Positions 1 through 11,933 of a stretch of 64,000 bases of DNA are shown here, piece after piece. A program made the translations under genes and the position numbers. Source of the DNA: Bipolaris cookei (taxonomy: Eukaryota; Ascomycota; Dothideomycetes; Pleosporales; Pleosporaceae). The DNA is taken from NCBI GenBank assembly GCA_002286855.1, contig NRSV01000096.1, forward strand, positions 19,756 to 83,755. The letters are read 5' to 3'. The notes beneath the pieces are model-generated. The model worked only from the letters and a program-made list of their open reading frames with translations. It was not told the DNA's origin and made no database searches. Positions within the stretch are counted from its first letter, which is position 1, and each line of letters begins with the position of its first letter.

Positions 1-2392
1 TAGCGTAGTTCGGGTGAGCTTGGTGCGTTGCCCACTATGGACTGCGAGGTCGCTGATGTCATTGTGAGATAAAGCAACCTGTCCGTGCGGCGGCGAAGTG
101 GGCTGGTATTGACGGGCGGTGATGGTGTAGGTTGGGAAATGGGCTGCGGGGCAGGTCGCATCATGGCTTGGGGTGTGGAAGGCCATAGAGTAGGGCCTTG
201 GAAATTGGGTGATGTGGGTGGCGAAGGTGATGAGATGCCATCTGTAAAGTCTGAGTCGGGGTCTGCGAAATAGTCTTGGTCAGAAGTATCGTTAATTGAC
301 GATGCTGGCTCCAATTGGATCGCATCAATATTTAGGCCGTGGGGTTGATAGCGGGTTGCGTCATTAATCTTTTTCGAGGCGGATAAGGGCTGCAGTGATG
401 CTTTCAACTGCGTGCGAGAAAGGAATGGTGTAGTAGGTGCTGACTTCCCAAGTACAGGGCTGGGAGGGCTCGTCCTCAGTTGGAAGCGCGCTGATTTGTG
501 TGTAGACCTCGCTCGCTTTCTTTGGGAAATGTCAGTGTCTTGAGAATTGGTGCGTCTGATCTGGACTTCGGTGGGTGTGGAGGGGAATACAAGTCGCCCC
601 TTCAATTGCTGTATTGTATCGTCCAAAGCGAGCTCAATAGCGACATGGTTCTGTATGCGTGAAAGCTTTGGCCAAGTAGCACGTTGTCCAGTCAGCATAC
701 ATCCAATCATGTACTCGGTTGTCGGGTTGCTCAACACCCTAGGAAAGTCGGCATAATGGATCTTGGGAAATATATTAATGTCTCCGGAATACCGCTGGCT
801 AAGGATCGATTTGACTTTGGTGGCAAGGTTTGGGAAAACCCCAGTATCTGCCATCTGCTGCAGGCGATGCATGACCTCTCCTTTGCACAGACTGGCGGAA
901 AGGCTTAGCCAGCTAGGACCGGCGTCAATGTCATGTTGAGCCTCGATAGGAACTAGCTCCTCCTCCTTCTCCAAAAAAGGGACGACGTGTGGATTGACTT
1001 GAGAGACAATGAAGTGGTTGACATTGAACATTTCCGACAGACGCGTCATTGGCAGGTCATTGTCAACCGAGCCGTCGATCCAAGTAGCGTCAGGATTGGG
1101 GTCCCAAGGAACTTCCAGACCAGTTTTTGGGTCTTTGGCGATGAGTGAGGCTTTCTTGTAGACCAATGGGACCGAGCAAGATGTACATCTGAGCTTCATT
1201 AATATAAACATAAAATAGTGTATCCACATTACTTACACAGCTGACCAGATCATGACATTCGGCGCCGTAATGTAATTCAACAGCCTGGGTAGCTCATAGA
1301 GCGAGGACGTTGAAACCGGTATGTTCAAGATGCGACGGGTCCGATTGTATGCCTCTTGAAAAGTCATGTCTCCGAGCAAGCCTCGCATGACTCTGGTTAG
1401 ATGCGAGATATCGAAAAGAACACCAGACTTCATCAAACGCATCGCCATACCCAGGAGACCATCAGGTTGGTCAGGGTTTTCAAACACGTTCAGGTCACCA
1501 TAGCAGAATTCGTGCATGACGTCTGGTATCTCTGCATCTGTCTTGGTGCAAAGCACAGCACAGACAATGCTTCCAGCAGACGCTCCAGAAATGATGCGTG
1601 GGAGGAGACGGGCTTCCCACAGGGCCTTGACAACGCCAATGTGGTTCATGCCCAAAGTGCCACCTCCCGACAGAAGCAATGCACTTCGGCCGAAGGATTG
1701 ACGCGTCTGCAGGAGCTGGTCGACCAGTCGTCGTGGCTCGACAGAACACTGGTCTCCTTGCTTTTCTGACACGCTCAACAAGGCAGCCAAAGTTTGTTGT
1801 GCTGACTCAATGTACCTCTCAATCAGCCGTTTGGTGCCGATATGCGAATGCCTGTACAGGCGCAGATCGCCCATATCGCCCAAGCCGCGGGTGAGGGTGG
1901 TTCGAATCAGGAACAACATCCTCTTGACGTCGCAACTCATACGCGCGTCGTCCAATTCATTTAGCCGGGCGGCAACCAGGTCGGCATTGTACTCGAGCGT
2001 CTCATCCTCGTCTTTCCAGGCCTCGTTGCCCTCTAAGATGTCGAGCTCCGTGGCAGCGGCTCTCCATTCGTCGTAGGTCTCGGCCTGTGCAGCGCAGTGT
2101 CGTTAGCATGTGATGATGGGCACCACCAATCTGAGGAACCCACGTCTTTCATGCGCAGGTACAGGACCTGTCGGCGGGCATCTTCCGCTGTACCAGCCCC
2201 CTGCTCAGGAACATTACTGTCACCTAGTGTTCCCACAAGACTGCCTACGGGGTTCCTGACAAGGTGTGCGAGGGGACCCAGGAACCCAGCATGACTCTTG
2301 CTCTTCTTCAAGAATTTCTGACCATTCTGACCTCCTCTTACGTGCAGTCGAGTGCTGCCGCCTGCAAAGATAGTGTCAGACAGCAGTGACAT
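1..2392 (-). CDS. Patatin-like triacylglycerol lipase (Tgl3/4/5 type), 3' end beyond window
   Basis: Three exons on the minus strand: 2392-2144, 2084-1237 and 1188-1 (open to the window edge), with introns 2085-2143 and 1189-1236; the joins keep frame and at least 761 residues are visible. The first 220 residues match the DUF3336 region that precedes patatin domains in fungal lipases. The oxyanion glycine loop GGGTLG lies near residue 223, the nucleophile elbow GASAGS (Ser about 252) follows, and the dyad Asp is in IDGSVDND (about 404). AVCTSCSVPLVY, spanning intron 2, is typical of the Tgl family. The remaining tail is Ser/Pro-rich and probably disordered. The family hydrolyses triacylglycerol at lipid droplets and can have acyltransferase or phospholipase activity. 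The ATG at 2392 is used because the frame upstream offers no other ATG. The exact Tgl paralogue is not decided. Confidence 0.9.
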
Positions 2393-3472
2393 GGAGCAAT
2401 GGTGCACGCCATGCGCGAACCGTGTAAGGCCTGAATTGGAGGGTCGGACAATGGTCAAAAGAAAGGGCCGATAGGGGCACTGCGCAACAGGCTGTGAAGT
2501 TATCGAGGTGGGAAGGCGGAGACTGGCAGGAAGAGATATTTCAATCGAAAATGGCGGTCGACAGCGTAGTAATAATAGTGCTTTTCCCCAGAGACGCGGT
2601 GTAGGTATTGGCGGAAATGGGGTTAACCGTAGGCGGTGGTCATGCGCCAGGTGTCGCGCAAATCGTGGTAGCTACGTCACGGGTCTGCGAGTGAAATTCT
2701 TGTAACAGACAGCTGGCAGAGCGATAGGGGATGGACAGCAAATGTGGACACCGGCCTCTGAAGTATTTACCAGAAGCTGCCAGTGCAGGCTCGAGGGCCG
2801 GGGGGAGCGGGTGCGTGTCCGTGAGCCATCGTTATTAAACGTCAAGGGTACGGCTAAAGAAAGGTGACAACGACTCGCCCCAGCAGCACCCGCTGTCCGT
2901 CCTTGTCGGCCCCATGCTGATGATTAGCAAATATTTCCTTTGGGACCTGCAGAAGCTCCACACTACTGTACCCACTGCCATGCACTGTCCTGGTCATTGT
3001 GGTCGCTGACAGTGCTGACTTGAAGCACTGGCTTGCGGAGAACCGGCAGGCCGCGTAGATCCGGAGAGGGTGTAAACGTGGGGTGCGCCCATGAACCGCT
3101 TCCCACGCGTTCCGACTGCTACTTTCGATCTCCACACAGCACGAGATCCAAGCACATGAGACGGCAGTGCAGACGCCAAAAAAACAAGGGTGTCAAGGCC
3201 GTGGTCATCTGAACTCGACTCGGGTTTAGACACGGCGCCTTTTTCACATGCCAGTCTGACTAAACCAACCATGCGCCCCCAAAAGTGGTACGGCCACGTA
3301 CCACAGATGCATTGTGCACTACTAAGGAAATCGAGTCATGCTGCATATTGCATCTCCAGTTCATCTACAACAAGACCGGTGGAAATGAGTTTGTTACGGC
3401 CGTGTTTGTCGGAATCCGACCAGATAAAGGAAACCCCCTGCGCTGCATGTTGCATACCACCTAACCCACTTA
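2393..3472. other. Intergenic, 5' side of the lipase gene
   Basis: No supportable gene. Short open frames here are basic, low-complexity and lack recognisable domains. It should contain the lipase promoter and the 3' end of the F-box-like gene. Confidence 0.5.
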
Positions 3473-4796
3473 TCATGCACGCCCCTTCGGAGCCTGGACT
3501 AGATTTGGTTCCTTTCCTTCCTCACGCTCAACATGATACCAGCCCGAAGGCTTCCCGCTCTGATCAGATACAAGGTAAACTTTCTCGAGATTTCGTAGAC
3601 TAGCCAGTAGGTTCGGACCCGGCAGCTCGTTGCGAAGGAGCAGCTGCGTGAAAGCATCGAGTTGCTCACGAGACAGTCGCTTCTCCATGAGCAGGAAGTT
3701 GACCATGATGTTATGTGAGCTAAAGCACATCATGTTGAGTTTATATGGCAGAGTCACAGTCTCCACATACAACTGCCGACAGACGTTACTCAGTAGAGTG
3801 AAGCTCTTGCGTATCTTGATATACGGCTTGGCGGCCGCCTGGAAAGGATTCATCTTGCCGTCAATGACCGTGCAATGATATTTGAAGACGGGTATGACTT
3901 TCTTCGCCACCTGAGGCCTCGTGGGGTCGAAGGTTATCCGGTATGTCTCATAGTTGATGTTGACTGTTTTGCCGCCTAGTGTATATCTGTAGATGATATC
4001 CCGGACATTTTGTGGGAGCTGCAAGAACGGTGAGCTGACTTGGTTCGTCGACCATCTAGTCGAGTCAGTCTGTGGAACTAAGGCACACTCCGAATCGAAC
4101 TTACAACTGGGTTTCATGTGACTCTCTTGATAATATAGACCCGCCAATCTTCTCACGTGGTGCAGGAGTCAGTAAAGCTTTGTAGGCCCTCGGTTGGTAG
4201 GGCTCTCTTGGCGCGTTCTTGCGGGCTTGTCCAGATGGCTGCAACGTTCGCGTTGAGGGACTAGGTGATGTCTCAGGCGTGTTCAACCCGTCTTTTTCAA
4301 CATATCCATTCAGCCGTACAAAACCTTCATCCTCCTGCACTTCATCGTGCCCTTTTCTCTGAACTTCGGCTGGTGGCGTAGGCAGAAAGCGTTTGCTTTT
4401 CTGGTCGTTGTGTTCTCTGGACCTCTGTCCGATCTTCATCATCTCTGAAAACTGTTTCTTATTGGCCCGGAGACTATTCTCGTCTGTCTTTTCAGGTTGG
4501 TACCTTCCATTACTAAGAACTCTGTCGAAAACCGAAAGTCTATTGCCGCTTCTTGGTGAAGGCTCCAAATCGGCATCATCCGGTATGGAGACGGGTCCAC
4601 CAAATGCGCCTCTCTTCGACACAAGTGGCTTTTCAGCTTGTGGTTTTGAATTCAGTGTCACAAACTGAACTTCATCTGATCCATGAACCGTCTTGATCCG
4701 CTTGCGGCCGTCGTCATTCTCACGAGCTTGATCAAAATCGAAGGAAAAGCGCCGCTTATCGGGTTGCCGCCGCGAATACGTGATCTTTTTCACCAT
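3473..4796 (-). CDS. F-box-like / 2EXR-type fungal protein with disordered N-terminus
   Basis: Two exons on the minus strand, 4796-4105 and 4055-3473, joined by a 49-bp intron with a GTAAGT donor and a TAG acceptor; the product is 424 residues. The first 230 residues are charged and low complexity, starting with a basic stretch rich in Arg and Lys. The second exon opens with SPFLQLPQNVRDIIYRYTLG, the hydrophobic-Pro-x-(D/E)-hR-x-I-Y pattern of F-box-like domains in the large fungal families of small regulatory proteins. It continues with LLSNVCRQLYVETVTLPY, the 'hCRQhYxE' motif of the same families. If it is a true F-box protein it would connect to SCF ubiquitin ligase, but these families are mostly uncharacterised. 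Without the intron each half looks like a separate gene; the frame-consistent join makes one gene more likely. Confidence 0.75.
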
Positions 4797-7243
4797 CTTA
4801 CGGCAGAACTCCAGAACTTTTTTAATGAGTGCGAGAATGGCGAATGATGTGATTTGAAGTACTTGGGTTGGGTTGGCGTGTGCAGTGATTGGCGGACCTG
4901 CAGTGTTGACATATAACGACAGGCGTCGATGCCAGCCAACTTGTTTATCCTAAATCAAGGAGCGCAATTGGAAAGGCGAATTAAGGACGGAAGCGTAGAA
5001 TAAGGTAATAGCACGGTCGTAAAGGTCACTTACGCACACTCTCACTTTCCTCGAGATGTGTTCAGCGCAACGATGAAGTCCTGCAGATTGGCTCAACAAG
5101 TGGCGTCGGGATGTCAGTACGCAGCGTGATGAAGATTAAGTCCGAATTGAGAAAAAGCATGTACAAGGAGTCCCAGGGAATTGCAAGGCCGTGTGTGCGA
5201 TGGTCCGATGTAGAAATAGATCTCCCCATGTCGCGGTCTCACGTGCGGTCATGGCGAATCAATCTGGTTAGTCTGTCATCATGGTCACCTGATTGGCTTC
5301 AATAGCCTCGAGTCCAGACACAACTATCGTCTATATGAGCTCAGACCATACTGCATTGGCCGACACTTTGATGCTCCTCTACACATTATTTACTGTGTAA
5401 TTGCAGGTTGCTCTTCGTACTAGCACTCTTGTGAGCATTTGACTTGGGTTTCTCCGGCGAAAGTATATACATCTGTCATGATGGCGCTACTAGCTATATG
5501 CAAGATTGCTCTGACTTTCATTTTTTGTCGAACTGAGTATTTTGTACATTCTAGCCAGTCACCCACTTCCACTTGTCTCTCGTCACAAACAAACAAACAA
5601 TGCACGGCGGTTTGGGAACATTGGAATCTCAATGTGATTACCAGTAAACTACTGGCTTTTCCTCCTCATGTTTATCTAGGATCTTTTGATCCTTCTCTTG
5701 CCACACTCATGTAACTATAAACATTGATTCTAGACAGCAGCAACACAGCGGTAAGATTAATACCTACCAAGTACCTTCAAAACCAGAGTTGCTAACAATC
5801 AAGTTGATCGGCGGATTGATTCACGAACATGCCACATCACGCTCCGTGACGCCATACACGTCCCTGCCTCTGGCACGTTCGCGAATCAATCTGCCGATCA
5901 ACTTGATTGTTAGCAACTCTGTTCAAAACCATCATCCTAAAAGCTGGAGCACGCCCCCACTATACCTTCACTTTGAACGTAATGTAAGCCCAGAAGTACC
6001 ATGTATAGTTACGTAGTTGCCCAATGACTAATAAAGCTGTATTTAAACTTGCTTCTATCATAATACACAATACTTCTTACATACTCAACTGCTTACACGT
6101 AATGTTCGACACAAATTCGATTTCAACGCAAACACAGCGATAAGCGTAGCTCTGTTATAAATAATCATCCCTCCTGTATTCACATGATTAAAGAGACAGG
6201 TGTTTATTCGAAAGACTGGAAGTGGAGCAGGTAGCATGTCTTCAGGGTCTGAAGCATCACAAGATCAAAAAGGAAAAGAACTGGACGCGATCAGGACCTC
6301 AGGTGACCGAATGACCAAACGAAATCGGAAGCAGAAGCGAGAAGATAATGATGACGCTTATTCCTGAGAGTGTTACTGGACATCAAGAGGTCCAAACTTT
6401 ACCTGTGCAACTCTATGCCCACATATCTTATAAGCGTCAAATGCATCCGGCATACGATCCACTCACCTTCAACCCAAAATTCTATAGTGGGTCAAGAAAC
6501 AAGGGCATCAAAGCGGGGAAGCCTTATTCGAATTTTGTGGAGTCTCCGCATTCCCTTTTGCGGAGGGATATGCAGGAACCATGGTGGGGGTTTGGTATTA
6601 ACTGCTTTGGCAAAGGGGGAAGGGTCAGGTACCGGTATGTACGTGCAATGTTAAGGTATTAGTGGTTTGCCTGCGGGGTTGCGGACTGGTTATTTTTTGG
6701 GGTTGAAGGGTGGGGAGGTGAGATGTTAAAGAAGGAAGACATTGTGTGAGGTAATATAGCCTCACTTAGGTGTGTTTTCAAGTGATAAACCTTCACTTTC
6801 TATATAGTCTTATGCTTAATAAGAAATATATAATAGAGTTACAATAAAATTAGTAAATAAGAAAAAATACGATTCTCTTGTCAGTGTGCGAGGAAGCATC
6901 AGCTGAACCATGGTTCTGAGCACGGGTCGTCGCGCATTTTGTCCAGAGCAATGAAACATATTGTATATACGCTGGAACTTGAACGTTACTATGGTTATGA
7001 AGGCTCGGGCCAGCCCAGTTTCGAGGTTTATTATGCAATACCCTGGTCGACGCGATACATAAGAACTCCCATGTCCGGCATTTCTTCTCTTTCGATCCTC
7101 AAGTACCTCATGGTTTGATGACTGAGCCCCCAACGCCTTCCCACAAGTTCAACCCCATTCAATAACTAACCGCTGACTCATAGCCGGTCTGTTGACTTTA
7201 TCTCATGTACCACGTAAACATCTTGACTGACACAGCACAGATC
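4797..7243. other. Gene-poor 2.4-kb interval
   Basis: Apart from the foldback element at 5784-5921 no convincing gene is seen. A 43-codon open frame starts at ATG 6236 (Ser/Gln/Lys-rich, with a KRNRKQKRE basic run) and a second frame follows at about 6348-6662, but they do not join by clear splice sites and resemble no family I know. A 13-bp match (GCGAATCAATCTG) to the inverted repeat of the foldback element occurs near 5254 and may be a fragment of a related copy. The last few hundred bases should hold the promoter of the transporter that follows. Confidence 0.4.
5784..5921. mobile_element. hAT-like MITE (foldback, 138 bp)
   Basis: Two 51-bp arms, 5784-5834 and 5871-5921, are inverted copies with only three differences (at 5876, 5882 and 5892), separated by a 37-base or shorter unique loop. 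The ends read CAGAGTTGC, matching the C/T-A-R-N-G start of hAT-superfamily inverted repeats. An 8-bp direct repeat TTCAAAAC sits immediately outside each arm (5776-5783 and 5922-5929), the target-site length of hAT elements. There is no coding capacity, so mobility would need a transposase in trans. All three arm differences are C/T-type transitions, compatible with light repeat-induced mutation or deamination. The structure is directly visible; the superfamily assignment is inference from termini and duplication length. Confidence 0.8.
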
Positions 7244-8964
7244 ATGGCTACGCACCTCCGGAGCGGAAGCAACGCCAGGTCAAGCGGCTCTACCAGCCGC
7301 AAGAAACAGCCAAATGATGACATAGAAATGGTTCCTACCCGGAGTGCCGAAACAGGGTCTAGTGGCGCTTTCAAGCTCGATGAGGCGAATTCCATTGAAA
7401 AGACGGGATACACGTTCTCGACAAAGAAGAAGTGGCAGATCCTGACCGTCGTGGCCTTGTGTCAGACTAGTATGAGTATGTGAACCAACTCGTCTACCAA
7501 ACATCGAAGATGTGCAGAACTAATGTTTGATAGATTACAATGCAGCAGTCTACTCAAATGCCATCGGGCATCTCAACGACCACTACAATCTCGGAACCAA
7601 TCACTTTACTAACGCTAGAGCGGGAATGGCCTGGTTCCTAATTCTGTATGGTTTCGGGTGCGAGCTCTGGGCTCCTTGGTCCGAAGAGTTTGGCCGGTGG
7701 CCCATCATGCAAGTGTCGCTCTTCACTGTCAACATGTGGCAGATACTTGCTGGTGCTAGTACTTCCTGGCATCAAGTACTGATTGCACGTCTTTTCGGTG
7801 GTCTTTGCTCTGCAGGCGGCTCTGTGACCCTTGGAATGGTTGCAGACATGTTTGAACCTGACGATCAGCAGATGCCTATTCTCTGGGTCAGTCTATGGAG
7901 TTGTTTGGGCTCGGGTAAGTTGCGCAACAAGCTTGATAATGAATTCGATATACTAACACTTGCTAGTCATTGGTGGCATTTGCGGTGGTCCTATTGAGCA
8001 GTTCCTAGGCTGGCGCTGGAATTTCTGGATCCAGCTGATACTCGGTGCTACTGTCCAGGCTATCCACGCGTTTTACGTCCCAGAAACTAGAGCGACGGTT
8101 ATGCTTAACAGAGAAGCAAAGAGGCGGCGCAAAATCAATCCCGACGACAATGTCATTGGACCCACTGAAGAGGAAAAACTCGAATGGAAGAAGGTAGGAA
8201 GCATCATGGGCCGTCCATACAAGATGCTTGTTTGCGAGCCAATTGTTGGGTTTTTATCGTTGCTGAGCGGGTTCAGCGATGCACTCATCTTCAGCTTCTT
8301 GGAGTCATACGGCTATGTGTTTGGTGAGACCGGGTGGGAATTTACACCCAGCCAGCTTGGACTCGCGCTATTTGCCCTCTTCATTGGCTACTGGCTAGCA
8401 GGAGTGATATATTTCCCTATTATCAGACGCCACAACCAGATACGTGCAAGCGGCACGGTACTAAGTCCTGAGAGTCGACTCTCAGCTCTCCGCTGGGTGG
8501 TGTTGCTACTACCGATCGGCTTATTTGGGTCAGCTTTCGTCGTTACAGGACCACCCCTTCCTTGGTTTGCACCGCTCATCTTCGCAGTACTCATTGGTTG
8601 TGCCAACCTTGCGATCTACTTTGCCACAATCGATTACATGGTGGCCGCCTACGGCGGAGAGTATTCTGCTTCTGCCACCGGCGGTAATGGGTTTGCCAGA
8701 GACGTTCTCGCTGGTATCTGCTCTTTCTATACTGGTCCAATGTACAAGAAGCTTGGCGTCAAAAACTCTACGTGGGTACTTTTTGGAGTTTGTGCGGGCG
8801 TCTGTATACCAGTGTTTTGGATCTACAAATGGGGGCCTCGAATCAGAGCTCGCAGCAAGTATGCGGAACAGATCCAGGAGGAGCGGGAGAAGAACGCTGC
8901 GGCTAAAGAGGCAATTCAGGCCAGGCGGGAAAATCTTCTCCAGATAAACCAGGTACGAGTATAG
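7244..8964 (+). CDS. MFS transporter, DHA1 drug/polyamine type
   Basis: Three exons, 7244-7475, 7534-7914 and 7967-8964, with introns of 58 and 52 bp (donors GTATGT and GTAAGT, both phase 1); 536 residues. The N-terminus is about 75 hydrophilic residues, followed by transmembrane segments starting at WQILTVVALC. Motif-like segments of DHA1 carriers are visible: EFGRWPIM in the loop between TM2 and TM3, the ARLFGGLCSAGGSVTLGMVAD helix, and GGPIEQFLGWRWNFWIQLI. A large cytoplasmic loop follows the sixth helix, and six more hydrophobic segments end in a charged tail containing RIRARSKYA. Such proton antiporters export drugs, polyamines or metabolites across the plasma membrane; the substrate cannot be read from sequence. 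ATG 7244 is preferred as the first in-frame ATG of the exon. Confidence 0.9.
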
Positions 8965-9518
8965 AAGAGGGGAGTGGAGAAGTGATACATGATCTGGAGG
9001 CGACCAGGCGTCGCCAACTGACTTCGCGACACGCGACATATATTTCTTTTGTTTTTTGTACTCATTGAAAGTGTATCAATACCTATAGGAGGCCCAGAGA
9101 TGATAATACTGGGGAAATAAATATGTTGCGGACTTGAATGGCTCAAGAAGTCATTCGATGTATAGCAGGACCAGGCTATGTGCGAAGCGAAGAAGTAGTC
9201 GACATTAGGCATAATGACTACTCCAATAAACCTTTGAATATATCATGAATATCGAAACCATGGTGCACAGAGAGTAAGCAGATTGCGAGAATTTAGAAGT
9301 GGAAGCAACAGAGTGGCTGGTCGAGGTGGTGAGGGGAGCATGTCGTTAGCGCTTCACGTGACAGCGCGTCAGCTCGCATACCTCAGTGTAGCCTGTTCAC
9401 ATGTCGTGCCATGCCAGACGAGAGAGAGCGTAGGCGTACCATGAAAGCCAGAATGCGCAACACACCAAATACATCGCCGCCCGATCGTTAGTACTTCGCT
9501 TCGCCGTAGCCCACAACA
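8965..9518. other. Intergenic between transporter and NBS1
   Basis: Tandem-gene spacer of 554 bp. No gene seen; it should carry the transporter 3'UTR and the NBS1 promoter. Confidence 0.5.
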
Positions 9519-11933
9519 ATGTGGTTCCTGGAACACGAGAGTCTTTTTGGAGGGAAGCGCGTGTGGCTGCGCCCGGGATCGCAGCAGCTCTTCGGTCGAA
9601 CTAGGGCGGCCGACCAGGAGGGTCCGCAGGGAAGGAATTGGAAGATTGACAACAAGGCTGTTTCGAGAAAGCATGTCGTGCTCAAGGTTTATGAGGTGGC
9701 ACCAGAGGATGGAACCAAGCTTCACAAACGGTCACAGATTGAGGTTACTGACCTCAGCTGCCGTCAAGGGACTACGATCGATGAGAAAACAACGCTGAAG
9801 AGCCACAAGGCAGACGATGGAACAGTGACTTACAGTAGCGAGGTACTGAAAGGAACAGAGCACACGATTCGATTAGCTCAAGGCTATGCACCGTTCAAAA
9901 TTGTCTGGCGCCCGGTCGTGTTCACCTATGCATCCAGAGAGTCAAGGGACAGCAAAGCACGTAGTACGAAATTGCACTCCTTAGACATCAAGACTACAAC
10001 AGATTTTGTGTTCGATGAGACAACTCATGTCGTATCAGCGAAGCGAAATCTGCCCAAGGTTCTCTCAGGTCTAACGTCCGGCAAGCACGTAATTACTGCC
10101 GAATTTCTCGAAGCGGTTCTCCGCATTTCAGCCACATCGGCTGATAAAGAACAAAACTACATACCTTCTCAATTGGAAGAGGACTTTGATACATGGTGGC
10201 CGGCTGAGAAGGACTATATACCAGCAGCAGGCGCAGAGCCAGTCGCTCGCCCACAGGAGATGCTACTTCCCGATATTTCAAGATCAGAAGTTTTCTCGGG
10301 CCTAATCTTTGTTTTCTTGAATGAAGGTCAGTACAGTAGCTTGCTAGACCCAGTCACTGGTGGAGGCGGCAAGGCGTTGCTTTATAATGTCCGACCGGGC
10401 GAGACGACCGTTGAGGAATATGTCGATTACGTTCACAGCGTCGCAGGTAAGAAACGACGTGGAAAAAGTGGCGAGAAGCTTCCAGTTATAACAGTTCGAT
10501 TGCCAACCTATCCTGACGCAATGGAAGAATGGGCTGCAAGCTTTGTCACCGGAGCTGATCAAGCACTTGGCCAACGCTCTATCTTACAAAACGAGTTCCT
10601 CGATGTGATTGTCACAAAGGACCGCACTCAACTCCAACGGCCACCCACTGAAGTTATCGAAGTGCCGTCTAGTGACCCTGTACCCGACTCAGTTTCAACT
10701 CGACGTTCTACTCGCACCCGAACTCCAATGTCTAGGTCAGGGACACCTTCACAATCCCGAGAAGGGAGTGCAGCTCCGGTAGAAGAACCCACAAAGGTGA
10801 TTCCGCGAAAGCGCATAAGTAGGTCCAAGACCAGCCGCTTCACCGGTTTCGATGATGACGAACCGATCCCGAAGAAGAAGCTCAAAGTGGAAGCCATACC
10901 AGAGGAGAATGTGCAGCAGGTTGCTGCCTCAGGGTCATCAATTGCAACTTCACAGACACAAGCTGGTCCCAGTACGCAGAACCAAGCCTCTCTACCATTA
11001 CATATTCAAGACAGCATCGAAAAGGAGGAACAGATGGACACGCTATTTCCAACGGCCGCAAAGATGAGAAAACAGAGAGTAGCTACTCGAGCACCATCGG
11101 CTTCTGTGGAGCCTGAAGCAGGTGGACTTGTACAAAAGTCAAGCACCAAAGGCGTAGATGCATTGGCACGACTCAACAAGGCCAAGGCCAAAGCAGAGAA
11201 AGAAATCAATGTCCGCGAGCACACGCGTCAGCGGATCAAGGAAGAGGAAGAGCGACGCAAAGCAGACGAAGAAAATTTGCGAGAGGCACTCCAAGGCATC
11301 GATATCTCTGAGCTCAAGAACCTAGCACAGATAGAGGAAATGGACGTCTTACCACGACAAAACAGAAGCAACACGCATAATCAGAGCAGAGCAGACAGCG
11401 AGCGTTGGAATCCCGAATGGAACGGCCGCAAAAATTTCAAGCGTTTCCGTCGTCGCGGCACCGAACAAGGCGTTCAAGGCCACAAAGTCATCGTCATGCT
11501 CGAAGAGGCCCCACCAAAGAAAGGCTTCGGCATCGGCGACGCCTTCTTCCTCGAAGACGTGGAACCCTCATCGCGCTCGCATCACAGCCGCCGCGACACA
11601 CAAGTCAACGAAGATGAGGCCTCTGAACCAGAAGTCGGCGGCTTCGCTCGACGCAAACACAGCACGCCGACTCAGACGCCACGGGAAGTTATTAATGTCG
11701 AGGATAGCGGGCCTGATGACGAGGAAGTGGTACCTGCAGAGCGGACGCAGAGGAGTAGCGGGCGGACGCAACGAGTTGTGGAAACGCAGCTCGAGGGTAC
11801 GCAGACGCAGGGAAGTAGGAAGAGGGGATCCGGAGCTGGGAGTGGGCCGCCTGCCAAGAAGGGCAGGTTTGGGAGAAGAGACGATGATAGCGATGATGAG
11901 GAGACGGGGTTCAGGTTTAAGCGTAGGGGATAA
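9519..11933 (+). CDS. NBS1: Nbs1 (nibrin/Xrs2) subunit of the MRN DNA-repair complex
   Basis: Single uninterrupted frame of 804 residues. The N-terminal FHA domain shows GRT (Arg27) and SRKH (Ser49, His52), the phosphothreonine-binding residues of this fold. It is followed by two BRCT-like repeats, about 125-215 and 265-350, the FHA-BRCT-BRCT order specific to Nbs1. The middle is Ser/Thr-, Arg- and Lys-rich and disordered, with an Arg/Glu coiled segment near 560-600 (KEEEERRKADEE). The C-terminus is acidic then basic (DSDDEETGFRFKRRG), as expected of the Tel1/ATM-binding end. Nbs1 recruits Mre11-Rad50 and Tel1 to double-strand breaks in the nucleus. The Mre11-binding segment is presumably the NGRKNFKRF region near 635. 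Start codon ATG 9519 places the FHA at the very N-terminus, as in homologues. Confidence 0.93.
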   Translation: MWFLEHESLFGGKRVWLRPGSQQLFGRTRAADQEGPQGRNWKIDNKAVSRKHVVLKVYEVAPEDGTKLHKRSQIEVTDLSCRQGTTIDEKTTLKSHKADDGTVTYSSEVLKGTEHTIRLAQGYAPFKIVWRPVVFTYASRESRDSKARSTKLHSLDIKTTTDFVFDETTHVVSAKRNLPKVLSGLTSGKHVITAEFLEAVLRISATSADKEQNYIPSQLEEDFDTWWPAEKDYIPAAGAEPVARPQEMLLPDISRSEVFSGLIFVFLNEGQYSSLLDPVTGGGGKALLYNVRPGETTVEEYVDYVHSVAGKKRRGKSGEKLPVITVRLPTYPDAMEEWAASFVTGADQALGQRSILQNEFLDVIVTKDRTQLQRPPTEVIEVPSSDPVPDSVSTRRSTRTRTPMSRSGTPSQSREGSAAPVEEPTKVIPRKRISRSKTSRFTGFDDDEPIPKKKLKVEAIPEENVQQVAASGSSIATSQTQAGPSTQNQASLPLHIQDSIEKEEQMDTLFPTAAKMRKQRVATRAPSASVEPEAGGLVQKSSTKGVDALARLNKAKAKAEKEINVREHTRQRIKEEEERRKADEENLREALQGIDISELKNLAQIEEMDVLPRQNRSNTHNQSRADSERWNPEWNGRKNFKRFRRRGTEQGVQGHKVIVMLEEAPPKKGFGIGDAFFLEDVEPSSRSHHSRRDTQVNEDEASEPEVGGFARRKHSTPTQTPREVINVEDSGPDDEEVVPAERTQRSSGRTQRVVETQLEGTQTQGSRKRGSGAGSGPPAKKGRFGRRDDDSDDEETGFRFKRRG

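Noticed and set aside
6236..6662. Small basic frame at 6236 and overlapping frames at 6348-6662 as a two-exon gene
   Set aside because: No good splice sites connect them and no family is recognised; kept only as a note in the intergenic entry.
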